This document shows positions 50,865-59,009 of a DNA stretch of 64,000 bases, one piece after another. Under the pieces are notes generated by a model, which was not told the DNA's origin, searched no databases, and worked only from the letters and a program-made list of their open reading frames with translations. The position numbers and the translations under genes are program-made. This DNA is from Phycisphaeraceae bacterium (GTDB taxonomy: Bacteria > Planctomycetota > Phycisphaerae > Phycisphaerales > UBA1924). The DNA is taken from the NCBI GenBank assembly GCA_019636695.1, contig JAHBXD010000002.1, positions 310,001-374,000 of the forward strand, written 5' to 3'. Position 1 is the stretch's first letter; every line of letters starts with the position of its first letter.

Positions 50865-51518
50865 ATGATCTCCATGCCTTCCCGACGCTTTGTCCTCGGC
50901 ATCTCCGGCGCTTCGGGCGCGGCGTATGCGCTGCGGCTGCTCGAACTGCTTCTTGTGCAGGGGCACGAGGTGCACCTTGTGGTAAGCGAATACGGCAAAC
51001 GCCTGCTCGCCGATGAGGCGGGGGTCCGGCGCATCACGCTTGATGACCTTCTGCCGCACTTGGGATCGGATCGCACCTGCGGGGGCGCCGTGGGCCGGCT
51101 TGTCGTTCACCCTCATAAGGATGTGGGCGCGGTGATTGCCAGCGGCAGTTTTCTGCACGACGGCATGGTCGTGCTGCCATGTTCGAGCACCAGCCTCGGG
51201 GCGATTGCGACCTGTTCGGGAAGCAACCTGTTGACGCGTGCGGCGATGGTGACGCTGAAAGAGCGCCGACCGCTGGTCATCTGCCATCGCGAGACGCCGC
51301 TGAACCTGATCGACATCGAGAACATGCGGACGCTGACGCTTGCGGGCGCGATCATCTGCCCGACCAACCCCGGGTTTTACCTGATGCCACGATCGGTCCA
51401 GGACTTGGTGGATTTCATGGTGGGCAAAGTGCTGGACCTGCTGCGCGTTCCTCATGCGTTGAAAACCCGATGGGAGGACGCGCCGGAAGCCAAGGCGGCG
51501 GAGCCAGGCCTTGAGTGA
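50865..51518 (+). CDS. ubiX: UbiX-type flavin prenyltransferase
   Basis: A 217-residue enzyme that prenylates FMN to make the cofactor of UbiD decarboxylases. The N-terminal flavin-binding loop is VLGISGASGAAYALRLLEL. The C-terminal half has the diagnostic PCSSTSLGAIATCSGSNLLT, LVICHRETPLNLIDIENM and PGFYLMPRSVQDLVDFMVGK. I chose the ATG at 50865-50867; an ATG three codons later is possible. No ubiD gene is in the window. The frame extends upstream through a long stretch with no family resemblance. Confidence 0.93.
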   Translation: MISMPSRRFVLGISGASGAAYALRLLELLLVQGHEVHLVVSEYGKRLLADEAGVRRITLDDLLPHLGSDRTCGGAVGRLVVHPHKDVGAVIASGSFLHDGMVVLPCSSTSLGAIATCSGSNLLTRAAMVTLKERRPLVICHRETPLNLIDIENMRTLTLAGAIICPTNPGFYLMPRSVQDLVDFMVGKVLDLLRVPHALKTRWEDAPEAKAAEPGLE

Positions 51519-51799
51519 CACCCTGCTGGTCGGCCTCGGGGGGTGCTCGGGGTCGTCCCGGGTGACGATGGGGCCAATCACGTATATGCAAGGCACGCTA
51601 TAATAACACATACCAATCAGAATACTGGTTTTTCGCGTGTTTTGTCAATACTATGTTTGGTATATTTCCAAACAATACCCATATCTAGAAAAACCCCTAG
51701 GGGTGGGTGTTCGCATTGGTCTTGGCGTGGGGGGGGGACTGGTGAGCCCAGTGCTTGTGGGTGCCGCCGGATGCCGGCTGGTTCCTATCCTCTTTGTTC
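51519..51799. other. AT-rich island between ubiX and hisS
   Basis: This 281-base spacer contains a core (about 51585-51695) that is markedly AT-rich: the line 51601-51660 counts 20 of 60 G+C. It includes a TATAAT box at about 51599, a TTTGG/CCAAA inverted repeat around TATATTT, and a CCCCTAGGGG palindrome at 51694-51703. It should contain the hisS promoter, but no -35 element is convincing. No tRNA, T-box or known riboswitch is recognised. Confidence 0.5.
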
Positions 51800-53308
51800 A
51801 TGGCCGCTATCCAACCCCCCAACGGCACGCGAGACTTTTATCCGGAAGAGGCCTTGCGACGGCGCTATATCACGGAGGCGTGGCGGGCGACGAGCCTGCG
51901 TCACGGGTTCGAGGAGATCGACGGGCCGACCTTTGAGCATCTTGATCTGTACACGGTAAAGAGCGGCGAGGGGATCGTCAGCGAGTTATTCAGTTTTGAG
52001 CGGTTCGGGGGTGAGAAGAAGTTTGCGCTGCGCCCGGAGTTCACGCCGACTCTGGCGAGGATGTACGCGGCGAAGGCGGCGAGCCTGCCGAAGCCGACGA
52101 AGTGGTTCATGGCGGGGCCGTTTTTCCGGGCCGAACGCCCGCAGCGTGGGCGGTTGCGTGAGTTTTTGCAGTGGAACTGCGATATTTTGGGGCTGGATGT
52201 GGAGTGGGGGGCAACGGGTACGCCGGCCGCAAATACTCCCACTGCTCCGATCGCAAGCTCCACAGATACGAGCCGGTCTGAACCTTGGGAGATCTTGAAA
52301 TCCAAAGCGCGAGCAGATGCTGAAGTGATAGCGTGCTGCATCGAACTCTTAAAGAAAATGGGATTGGACAGTTCCCGGGTTCGCATTAAGTTGAATCACC
52401 GGTGGTTGACGGAGAGCCTGCTGCTTTATGCTGGTGTAGGCGAACGCAAGCTCGGCGAGTGGTTTACCCTTATCGATCGGATACCGAAGTTATCAGAGCC
52501 CGATTACCTAGAGCTTGCGCTGCGTATCGGCTCAAATGAACCCACGGCTAGGATTGTGAGACAGGCGATCAAAGACTCGCAGCGGAATCCATCTGGATTC
52601 AACGAAGTTGACCCAGATTTACTACACACATGGCTGTTTGCTGAATCCCTTGCGCGCAGCGAGATACGAACCAGAAACATTTCTGAGAACCGGTGGAACG
52701 AGGCATCTCGCTACGTCAACCGACTCAGGCAGGAATTGCTTCATAGTGGTGTCCATGATTGGGTTGACTTAGACTCCAGTATCGTCCGCGGACTCGCGTA
52801 CTACACTGGGATGGTCTTTGAAGTCATCGTCGATGGCGAGCGGGCTGTCGCCGGCGGGGGCCGATACGACAACCTGATCGAACTTTTCGGCGGGCCGTCC
52901 ACGCCTGCCGTGGGTTTCGGGATGGGCGATGTCGTGCTTTCGCTGGTGTTGAAAGATAAGGGCCTGTTGCCCGAGGGGAAGGAACTTGCCGACCTTCTCG
53001 ATTCGCCGCGATGCCGTGCCTCGGTGCGACCCGATGTTTTTGTGATTTCAAACGGCCAGCCCGAGTGCGATGCGCTGGTTCCCACGCTGCTGTCGCAGGC
53101 CCGCGCGCGGGGCCTGCACGCCCGCCGGTCATACAAGACCACGAAGAAGATTGCTAAACTGCTCGCGGATGCCGCCGCACAGCACGCTCGCCATGCGATC
53201 ATCATCGAGACACCCGAGAGCTGCACGCTGAAGAACCTTGATACGCAGACGCAGGAGTCGCTTTCGTTCGCCGCGGCGCTTGATCGGCTTGCGCCATCAT
53301 CGCGATGA
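51800..53308 (+). CDS. hisS: Histidyl-tRNA synthetase
   Basis: A class II aminoacyl-tRNA synthetase that charges tRNA-His, 502 residues from the ATG at 51800-51802 (PPNGTRDFYPEE start). Motif 1/2 region: FALRPEFTPTLARMYA and FRAERPQRGRLREFLQ. His-specific loop: GLAYYTGMVFEV. Motif 3: GGGRYDNLIELFGGP. A C-terminal anticodon-binding domain follows (DVFVISNGQPECDALVPTLL). Oddity: an extra 35-residue or so Thr/Ser/Ala-rich insert follows motif 2 (GATGTPAANTPTAPIASSTD). The central third of the gene (about 52230-52820) is much lower in GC and in codon style than its two ends. Confidence 0.93.
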   Translation: MAAIQPPNGTRDFYPEEALRRRYITEAWRATSLRHGFEEIDGPTFEHLDLYTVKSGEGIVSELFSFERFGGEKKFALRPEFTPTLARMYAAKAASLPKPTKWFMAGPFFRAERPQRGRLREFLQWNCDILGLDVEWGATGTPAANTPTAPIASSTDTSRSEPWEILKSKARADAEVIACCIELLKKMGLDSSRVRIKLNHRWLTESLLLYAGVGERKLGEWFTLIDRIPKLSEPDYLELALRIGSNEPTARIVRQAIKDSQRNPSGFNEVDPDLLHTWLFAESLARSEIRTRNISENRWNEASRYVNRLRQELLHSGVHDWVDLDSSIVRGLAYYTGMVFEVIVDGERAVAGGGRYDNLIELFGGPSTPAVGFGMGDVVLSLVLKDKGLLPEGKELADLLDSPRCRASVRPDVFVISNGQPECDALVPTLLSQARARGLHARRSYKTTKKIAKLLADAAAQHARHAIIIETPESCTLKNLDTQTQESLSFAAALDRLAPSSR

Positions 53309-53625
53309 GGCCGCGATGTGTGCAACCCCCCCACACAACCGGCGTGCGTATCCGCCGAGGTGGTGGATATGGCGGCATGATTGCCAGGTCATCCCATGCG
53401 TGGCAAGGCTCACTCGCCGCCGGCCCTCAATGCGGGCAAGGGCGTTGAGGGGGGCGATTTCTCCAGCCCTTGCCCCGTTTTGCCCGATGCGACGATGTCA
53501 TTCGGCGTAGGCCGGGGTTGCCGCACGCGCCCGGCGGAGGGCGCTGGCGCATCGGGCTGCGTCGATTTGTGCACGGGCGGGTGGCCTTGTTGGTTTTGCG
53601 ATGATGGTGAAGACCGAGTGACCGC
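53309..53625. other. Spacer between hisS and the Maf-fusion operon
   Basis: This 317-base stretch has no convincing gene. It holds the putative hisS terminator (listed separately). The promoter of the downstream operon should be in the last 150 bases, but no clear -10/-35 pair was found. Confidence 0.4.
53434..53481 (+). terminator. Possible terminator after hisS
   Basis: A perfect 10-bp inverted repeat, GGGCAAGGGC (53434-53443) with GCCCTTGCCC (53466-53475), followed by CGTTTTG. The 22-base loop is large, so its strength is uncertain. Confidence 0.4.
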
Positions 53626-56600
53626 ATGATGACTGAAACCCTGGAACGTAATCTTGCCGCGTTGGCTCTAAGAAACCCCGGGTTGGCCGGTCTGATTCGG
53701 GCATCGCGGGCGCGTGCGGACGTGACGTTCTGCCCGACGGATGACGGGGTGGCTTCGGGGATGTTCGGCGATGGTCGCGCGCTTGCGAGCCGTCGTCGCC
53801 CGCTGCAGGAGGGGCGGCGTTGGGCCGAGCCGGTTGATCTGCTGGGGGCAGGCGTTTTCGTGGTGCAGGGGTTCGGCCTTGGGCATCATGTGCGGGCGCT
53901 GGCCGAGCGTGTCGGGCGTCACGGATTGATCGTTGTGCTCGAGCCTGATGTCGGGCTGCTTCGCGCGGTGTTTGAGCGCATCGAGTGCCCGTTCCTTGCG
54001 ACATCCGCGGTGCTTGTGGTGCATGATCCGGAGGACATCACGGCCCTGAATCGGGGGATCGTGGGTCTTGAGGCGTTTGTGGCTCTCGGTGTTGCACTGC
54101 TGGATCACCCGCCGAGCGTGCCTCGGCTGGGGGATGCCCCCGTGCGATTCAGCCAGACGGTTGCGCGGCTGGTGCGCGCAACACGGACGCAACTTGCGAC
54201 GACGCTCGTGCAGTGCGAAGTAACGCTGCGCAATGAACTGATGAACGCCGATCGGTATGTGACAAGCGAGGGCATCGCGGGGCTGGCGGGTAAAGGCGGC
54301 GGTAGACCCGCGATCGTGGTGTCGGCGGGGCCGAGCCTCGGACGAAACCTGCACCTGCTCGCACAACCGGGTGTGCGCGAGCGGTTTGTCATCATCGCGG
54401 TGCAGACGGTGCTCAAGACGCTGCTGGAGCGTGGAATCCGGCCGCATTATGTGACCGCGCTGGATTATCACGAAATCAGCAGACGGTTTTATGAGGGGCT
54501 GACGGCGCGTGATGTCGAGGGCATTGAACTTGTTGTCGAGCCGAAAGCCAACGCCGCGATCCTGGAAGCGTTTCCGGGGGTGATTCGGTGTGCGGCGGAT
54601 GAGAGGCTGGACCGGGTGCTGGGTGAGCAACTCGCCGAAGCAAAGGGCGCAATAGAACCCGGAGCGACGGTCGCGCACCTAGCGTATGCCTTCGCGCGAC
54701 ATCTCAAGTGCGACCCGGTGATCCTGATCGGGCAGGACCTGGGATTCACCGACGGGCAGTATTATGCCGCGGGCGCGGCGATTCACCATATCTGGGGGGC
54801 TGAGCTGAACCCCTTTCGCACGCTGGAAATGTTTGAGTGGGAGCGCATCGCGCGAGGGCGGCACCTGCTCAGCCGGGTCGAAGACCAGCGCGGCGGGACG
54901 ATGTATACCGACGAGCAGATGGGGTCGTACCTCGTGCAGTTCGAGCGGATGTTCGCGGCGGACGCCGAGCGCGGGCTGACGACGATCGACGCAACCGAAG
55001 GGGGCACAAAGAAACGGTGGACGCAGGTGTTGCCGCTGGCTGAAGCGCTGGAACGGTTCGGCCGCGCGACATCGACCACACACGGGGCTACGGTTGCAAG
55101 CGCTGGGGACGAACTTGACCTGCCGCAGAGCATGCCGCTCTCGCCCGCCGAAGAGCGGCGGCGTCTGCGCGTGCTGGAAGAGCGCCTTCGGCTCGTTCGT
55201 AAGCAGGCGGGGCGCATCGGGGCGATCTGCCGCGAGACGCGCGCGGCCCTTGAGGCGACAGCGCGGGAGGAGGATGACGCGGCGGCGAGGGGATCGCTTG
55301 TGCGGATCGATGCGCTTCGGCGAGAGGTCGAATCGCTGGAACCGGGGTATGGGCTTGTGCAGTTTATTTCGCAGACGGCGGCATTGCACCGGCTGCGTGC
55401 CGACCGTGCGCTCGCTTTGGCGCAAACTATGGATGAGGCCGAGCGGCGGCGGCGGCGAATCGAGCGTGACACGACGAACGTGACGTGGCTCGGTGAAGCC
55501 GCGGAGCGGGTTTCCTCGCTTTTGGAAGCCGCGATCAAGTCGCTCTCGGGTGGGCCGAAACTGACGCGTGACCCTGCGGAGTCGCAGGAAACCGCGGTGC
55601 GCGTGCGTGCGCGACCGCGTGTGTGGGCCGTCGTGCCGTTTGATCCTTCGGCTGACGACCCCGCGTTCGGGGTGCTGGTCGCGGGTCGTTCGGCGCTGAG
55701 GTTGACGCTCGACCGGCTGGCCCGATGCACGCAGATCGAAGGCACGGTGGTGCTGACGCGCGACCCGGAGCGGGTGCGTGCCGCGTTGCCGGGAAGAGAA
55801 TCGCAACGCCTGCAGATCGTTCAGAATGACGCGGCGATGCATGCGGACCGTGCGGCGGCGGTGCGCGCTGCGCGGGCATTCGCCGGTGACTGCTGGCGCG
55901 GCGGGCTTGGCGGTCTGACGGTATATGACGAGATTTTTCACGCGGGTGAACTTGCGCCGGTGATGTCGGACCTGGGGATGGATGCCGCGCTTCTGGTGGG
56001 GGCGGCATGGTGCCTGGTCGATCCGGCGCTGCTTGACGAGATTGTGTGCCGTTACGCGAGCGATCCTGAGCATCATCCGCTGGTGTTTACGCAGGCGGCG
56101 CCGGGGCTTGGGGGGGCGCTGGTGTCCTCGGCCTTGGTGGACGATCTGGCCAGACAGCAGCAGCAGGCGGGGCCGCTGGCGACCATCGGCGGGATGCTGG
56201 GGTACTTTCCGTCGCTTGCGAGGCCTGATCCGATTACCAAGTCGGGATGCGTGATGGTTTCGCCGAGCATGCGCGATCTGCAGGCGCGCTGCATTGCGGA
56301 CAACCGGGCGAGCCGAAAAGCATTTGCCGAAGTGCTGGGGGCGCCAGGGTTCGATGCGGGCAACGCCGACAGCCTGGCTTGTGCACAGGCCATCGCCGAG
56401 CGCCTCCATGCCTTGGCTGCGCCTTCGAGCGTGACGATCGAACTCTGCACAGGACGCCGCACGAGCGGACAGCGCGCCCATTGGCTGTATGGTCACGGGG
56501 AAGCGCCCGAGCGCGCCCCGATGAGCCGGGTGATGGCCGAGCGGGTGTTTGCCGAACTGGCCGAGTGGGCACCGGGGGCAGCGATTTCGTTCGGTGGAGC

Positions 56601-57201
56601 GGGCGATCCGCTGCATCATGCCGAGTGGGCGCACCTGGTCGGGCTTGCCCGGTCTTGCGGGCTGGGACCGGTGCATGTGCGTACGGACCTTGTCGGCGAG
56701 GCTGATGATGTCGCGGCGCTGCTCGAAACGGGAGTCGAGATCATCAGCATTGATCTGTTGGCGCACAGTCGGGCGGTCTATGCGCGCGTGGCCGGGCTTG
56801 ACCTCTTCGGACGTGCGCGCGAGAACACCGAGCAACTTGTTCAGGGTGCACGGCGGCGGTGGTCGGCCGCGGGCGGATTCGGGATTCCGTGGGTTGTGCC
56901 CCGCCTGACACGATGCGAAGCCGTGGCGGAAGAGATCGAACCGTTTTATGACTATTGGCTCGGGATGTGCGGCGCAGCGGTCATCGATGCGCTTCCTCGC
57001 GCGGTGCGCGGCGAGCGTTTTGCGCCATTGCCGCTGCCCGCAGCGGCGCAGCGGCGTGTGCACGGGCGGGCACTTCTGGTGCGGTGCGACGGGTCGATCG
57101 TGGTCGGGGAGCGCGTCGCCGGGCATGTCGATCGCGGCGGACTGGCGGACGCGATGAAGCGTGTACGTCGCAGTGTGCGGGGAATTTCGGAGGCGGCATG
57201 A
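53626..57201 (+). CDS. Maf-type glycosyltransferase fused to a pseudo-nucleotidyltransferase/pseudo-radical-SAM region
   Basis: A 1191-residue multidomain protein. The N-terminal third matches the DUF115/MAF (motility accessory factor) family, which transfers nonulosonic acids to flagellin: RPAIVVSAGPSLGRNLHLL at about 222-240, then YVTALDYHEISRRFYEG and VILIGQDLGFTDGQYY (about 365-380). A helical coiled linker (about 500-640, Glu/Arg-rich) follows. From about 665 a nucleotide-transferase-like segment begins (VWAVVPFDPSADDPAFGV, RSALRLTLDRLARC). From about 935 a radical-SAM-like barrel appears (VTIELCTGRR, ISFGGAGDPLHHAEW), but only one Cys remains where CxxxCxxC is expected. The layout recalls spiro-SPASM proteins (from memory). 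Its ATGA overlap with neuA and neighbours neuB/neuC point to nonulosonate transfer. Confidence 0.78.
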   Translation: MMTETLERNLAALALRNPGLAGLIRASRARADVTFCPTDDGVASGMFGDGRALASRRRPLQEGRRWAEPVDLLGAGVFVVQGFGLGHHVRALAERVGRHGLIVVLEPDVGLLRAVFERIECPFLATSAVLVVHDPEDITALNRGIVGLEAFVALGVALLDHPPSVPRLGDAPVRFSQTVARLVRATRTQLATTLVQCEVTLRNELMNADRYVTSEGIAGLAGKGGGRPAIVVSAGPSLGRNLHLLAQPGVRERFVIIAVQTVLKTLLERGIRPHYVTALDYHEISRRFYEGLTARDVEGIELVVEPKANAAILEAFPGVIRCAADERLDRVLGEQLAEAKGAIEPGATVAHLAYAFARHLKCDPVILIGQDLGFTDGQYYAAGAAIHHIWGAELNPFRTLEMFEWERIARGRHLLSRVEDQRGGTMYTDEQMGSYLVQFERMFAADAERGLTTIDATEGGTKKRWTQVLPLAEALERFGRATSTTHGATVASAGDELDLPQSMPLSPAEERRRLRVLEERLRLVRKQAGRIGAICRETRAALEATAREEDDAAARGSLVRIDALRREVESLEPGYGLVQFISQTAALHRLRADRALALAQTMDEAERRRRRIERDTTNVTWLGEAAERVSSLLEAAIKSLSGGPKLTRDPAESQETAVRVRARPRVWAVVPFDPSADDPAFGVLVAGRSALRLTLDRLARCTQIEGTVVLTRDPERVRAALPGRESQRLQIVQNDAAMHADRAAAVRAARAFAGDCWRGGLGGLTVYDEIFHAGELAPVMSDLGMDAALLVGAAWCLVDPALLDEIVCRYASDPEHHPLVFTQAAPGLGGALVSSALVDDLARQQQQAGPLATIGGMLGYFPSLARPDPITKSGCVMVSPSMRDLQARCIADNRASRKAFAEVLGAPGFDAGNADSLACAQAIAERLHALAAPSSVTIELCTGRRTSGQRAHWLYGHGEAPERAPMSRVMAERVFAELAEWAPGAAISFGGAGDPLHHAEWAHLVGLARSCGLGPVHVRTDLVGEADDVAALLETGVEIISIDLLAHSRAVYARVAGLDLFGRARENTEQLVQGARRRWSAAGGFGIPWVVPRLTRCEAVAEEIEPFYDYWLGMCGAAVIDALPRAVRGERFAPLPLPAAAQRRVHGRALLVRCDGSIVVGERVAGHVDRGGLADAMKRVRRSVRGISEAA

Positions 57202-57947
57202 GCGCTCGACCATTGCAGGCGGGCGAAGCGTGCGCGATCATTCTGGCGCGCGCCGGGAGCAAGGGCGTTCCGGGGAAGAACGTCGCGCACGTCGGGGGGC
57301 GACCGTGCATCGCGTGGACGATCGAAGCCGCGCAACGGGCAACGCGGGTGGGGTGCGTGGTGGTCTCGACCGATGATCCGCGGGCGCATGCGACGGCGAA
57401 CGAGATGGGCGCTCGGGTGGTGGGCCGACCGGCCGCGCTCGCCACCGACACAGCGCGCATCGACGACGCCGCGCGGCACGCAGCCGATCACGCGCGGTGT
57501 TTTTCACCTGAATCTGAGCGGGACTCTTTTGTGATTCTGTATGCCAACGTGCCTGTGCGCCCGGCGGGGCTGATCGACCGTGCCGTTGCGCTCCTTCATG
57601 AAACCGGCGCGGATAGCGTGCAGAGTTACGCCCGGGTGGGCAAGCATCACCCGTGGTGGATGGTGCGAATGGGCGAGCACGGCACGGTTGCCCCGTGGGA
57701 GGGGGATACCTTGAACCATGGTGTGTATCGGCGGCAGGACCTGCCCGCCGCGTACATTCCTGATGGCGGTGTGATCGCGCTGACGCGCGAGGCGCTCTTC
57801 GGGCGTTGCGCGGGCGTTCGGCCGGGGCCGCATGCCTTCTTCGGTCGTGACCGGCGGGGAATCGAGACCGAGGAAGGCGAGGTTGTGGACATTGACTCGC
57901 CGATCGACCTGGTGGTTGCCGACGTGCTGTTGCGGAGAAAGGCCTGA
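57198..57947 (+). CDS. neuA: Acylneuraminate cytidylyltransferase (NeuA-like)
   Basis: A 249-residue enzyme predicted to activate a nonulosonic acid (sialic, legionaminic or pseudaminic type) with CTP. The nucleotide-binding loop is IILARAGSKGVPGKNVAHVG, followed by SVVSTDD-type residues (VVVSTDDPRAHATANEMGA). The substrate region reads VILYANVPVRPAGLIDRAV and the C-terminal metal-binding part ends GEVVDIDSPIDLVVADVLL. The ATG overlaps the preceding stop (ATGA) and has GGAGG upstream. The exact sugar cannot be read from sequence. Confidence 0.88.
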   Translation: MSARPLQAGEACAIILARAGSKGVPGKNVAHVGGRPCIAWTIEAAQRATRVGCVVVSTDDPRAHATANEMGARVVGRPAALATDTARIDDAARHAADHARCFSPESERDSFVILYANVPVRPAGLIDRAVALLHETGADSVQSYARVGKHHPWWMVRMGEHGTVAPWEGDTLNHGVYRRQDLPAAYIPDGGVIALTREALFGRCAGVRPGPHAFFGRDRRGIETEEGEVVDIDSPIDLVVADVLLRRKA

Positions 57948-57950
57948 GTC

Positions 57951-59009
57951 GTGCGGATCGGCGAACGCAGCATCGGGGAAGGCGAGGCGGTGTACATCAT
58001 CGCCGAACTCGGCGTCAACCATGACGGTTCGAGCACCCGTGCGATGGAGATGGTTGAGGCCGCGGCGGGCGCGGGCGCCGATGCGGTCAAACTCCAGTAT
58101 TTCGAAGCCGACCTTCTGATGAGCCGCGCAGCGCGGCTTGCGACCTATCAGCAGCACGCCGGAGAGGCTGATCCGCATGAGATGCTTCGTCGTCTGCAAC
58201 TGCCGATTGATGCTTTAGCGCGAATTGCCGAGCGTGCGCACGCGATCGGCCTGCATGCCATCGTCACCGTTTTCAGCGTGGATCTGGTCGAGGCTGCATC
58301 GAATGTACCGTGGGATGCGTTTAAGACGGCATCGCCTGATGTGGTGCATCGACCGCTGCTCGAAGCCTTGCTCGCGACGGATCGGCCGTTGATTGTCAGC
58401 ACCGGCGCAGCGACGCTTGACGAGGTTTGCCGAGCGCATGGCTGGCTGCGATCGGGAACGGCTTCGTACATGTTTCTTCAATGCGTGAGCTGCTACCCCA
58501 CGCCGCCGGAGCACGCCGCCCTCGGCGGCATCGAGGCGCTGCGGCGCGCGCTCGACATGCCGATCGGATACAGCGACCATACGAGCGAAGTGCAGACGGG
58601 TGCGCTTGCGGTCGCGTGCGGCGCGGTGATGCTCGAAAAGCACCTGACGCTCGACCGTGCTGCGCGCGGGCCGGACCATGCCGCATCGCTCGACCCCGAG
58701 GGGTTCGCCACATATGTTCGCCTGGCAAAGCGTGCCCGGGTCAAGACACTCGACCCCGCCGACCCGCAGATCGGCCCCATCGAGAAACGCGTGCTGCCGA
58801 TCGAACTCGACGTACGTTCGGCCTCGCGACAATCGATCACCACCACGCAGGCGCTACCCGCCGGGCACACGCTGACGACGGACGACGTGACCTTCAAACG
58901 GCCTGGCGCCGGCGCAGCCCCGTGGCGGTTGCCGGAGGTCATCGGGCGTAGACTCGTGCGCGCAGTAGAAGCCGATGTGCCCCTTGAGATGGAGATGCTC
59001 GAACCATGA
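57951..59009 (+). CDS. neuB: N-acetylneuraminate/legionaminate synthase (NeuB-like)
   Basis: A 352-residue synthase that condenses an N-acetyl-hexosamine derivative with phosphoenolpyruvate to give a nine-carbon nonulosonic acid. The TIM barrel shows YIIAELGVNHDGS, GADAVKLQYFEAD, and the SDHTSEVQTGALAVACGAVM and EKHLTLDRAARGPDHAASLD regions with metal- and substrate-binding His residues. A C-terminal SAF/antifreeze-like domain follows (ITTTQALPAGHTLTTDDV, to VIGRRLVRAVEADVPL). The start is GTG, 3 bases after neuA. The stop overlaps the neuC start. Confidence 0.92.
   Translation: MRIGERSIGEGEAVYIIAELGVNHDGSSTRAMEMVEAAAGAGADAVKLQYFEADLLMSRAARLATYQQHAGEADPHEMLRRLQLPIDALARIAERAHAIGLHAIVTVFSVDLVEAASNVPWDAFKTASPDVVHRPLLEALLATDRPLIVSTGAATLDEVCRAHGWLRSGTASYMFLQCVSCYPTPPEHAALGGIEALRRALDMPIGYSDHTSEVQTGALAVACGAVMLEKHLTLDRAARGPDHAASLDPEGFATYVRLAKRARVKTLDPADPQIGPIEKRVLPIELDVRSASRQSITTTQALPAGHTLTTDDVTFKRPGAGAAPWRLPEVIGRRLVRAVEADVPLEMEMLEP

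Noticed and set aside
47892-51611. A 1239-residue open frame on the minus strand opposite clpB and ubiX
   Set aside because: Mirror frame of two clear genes, with low-complexity Ala/Asp/Val composition and no motif.
54679-57213. An 844-residue open frame on the minus strand opposite the Maf fusion gene
   Set aside because: Arg/His/Pro-rich shadow with no signal, motif or ribosome binding site.
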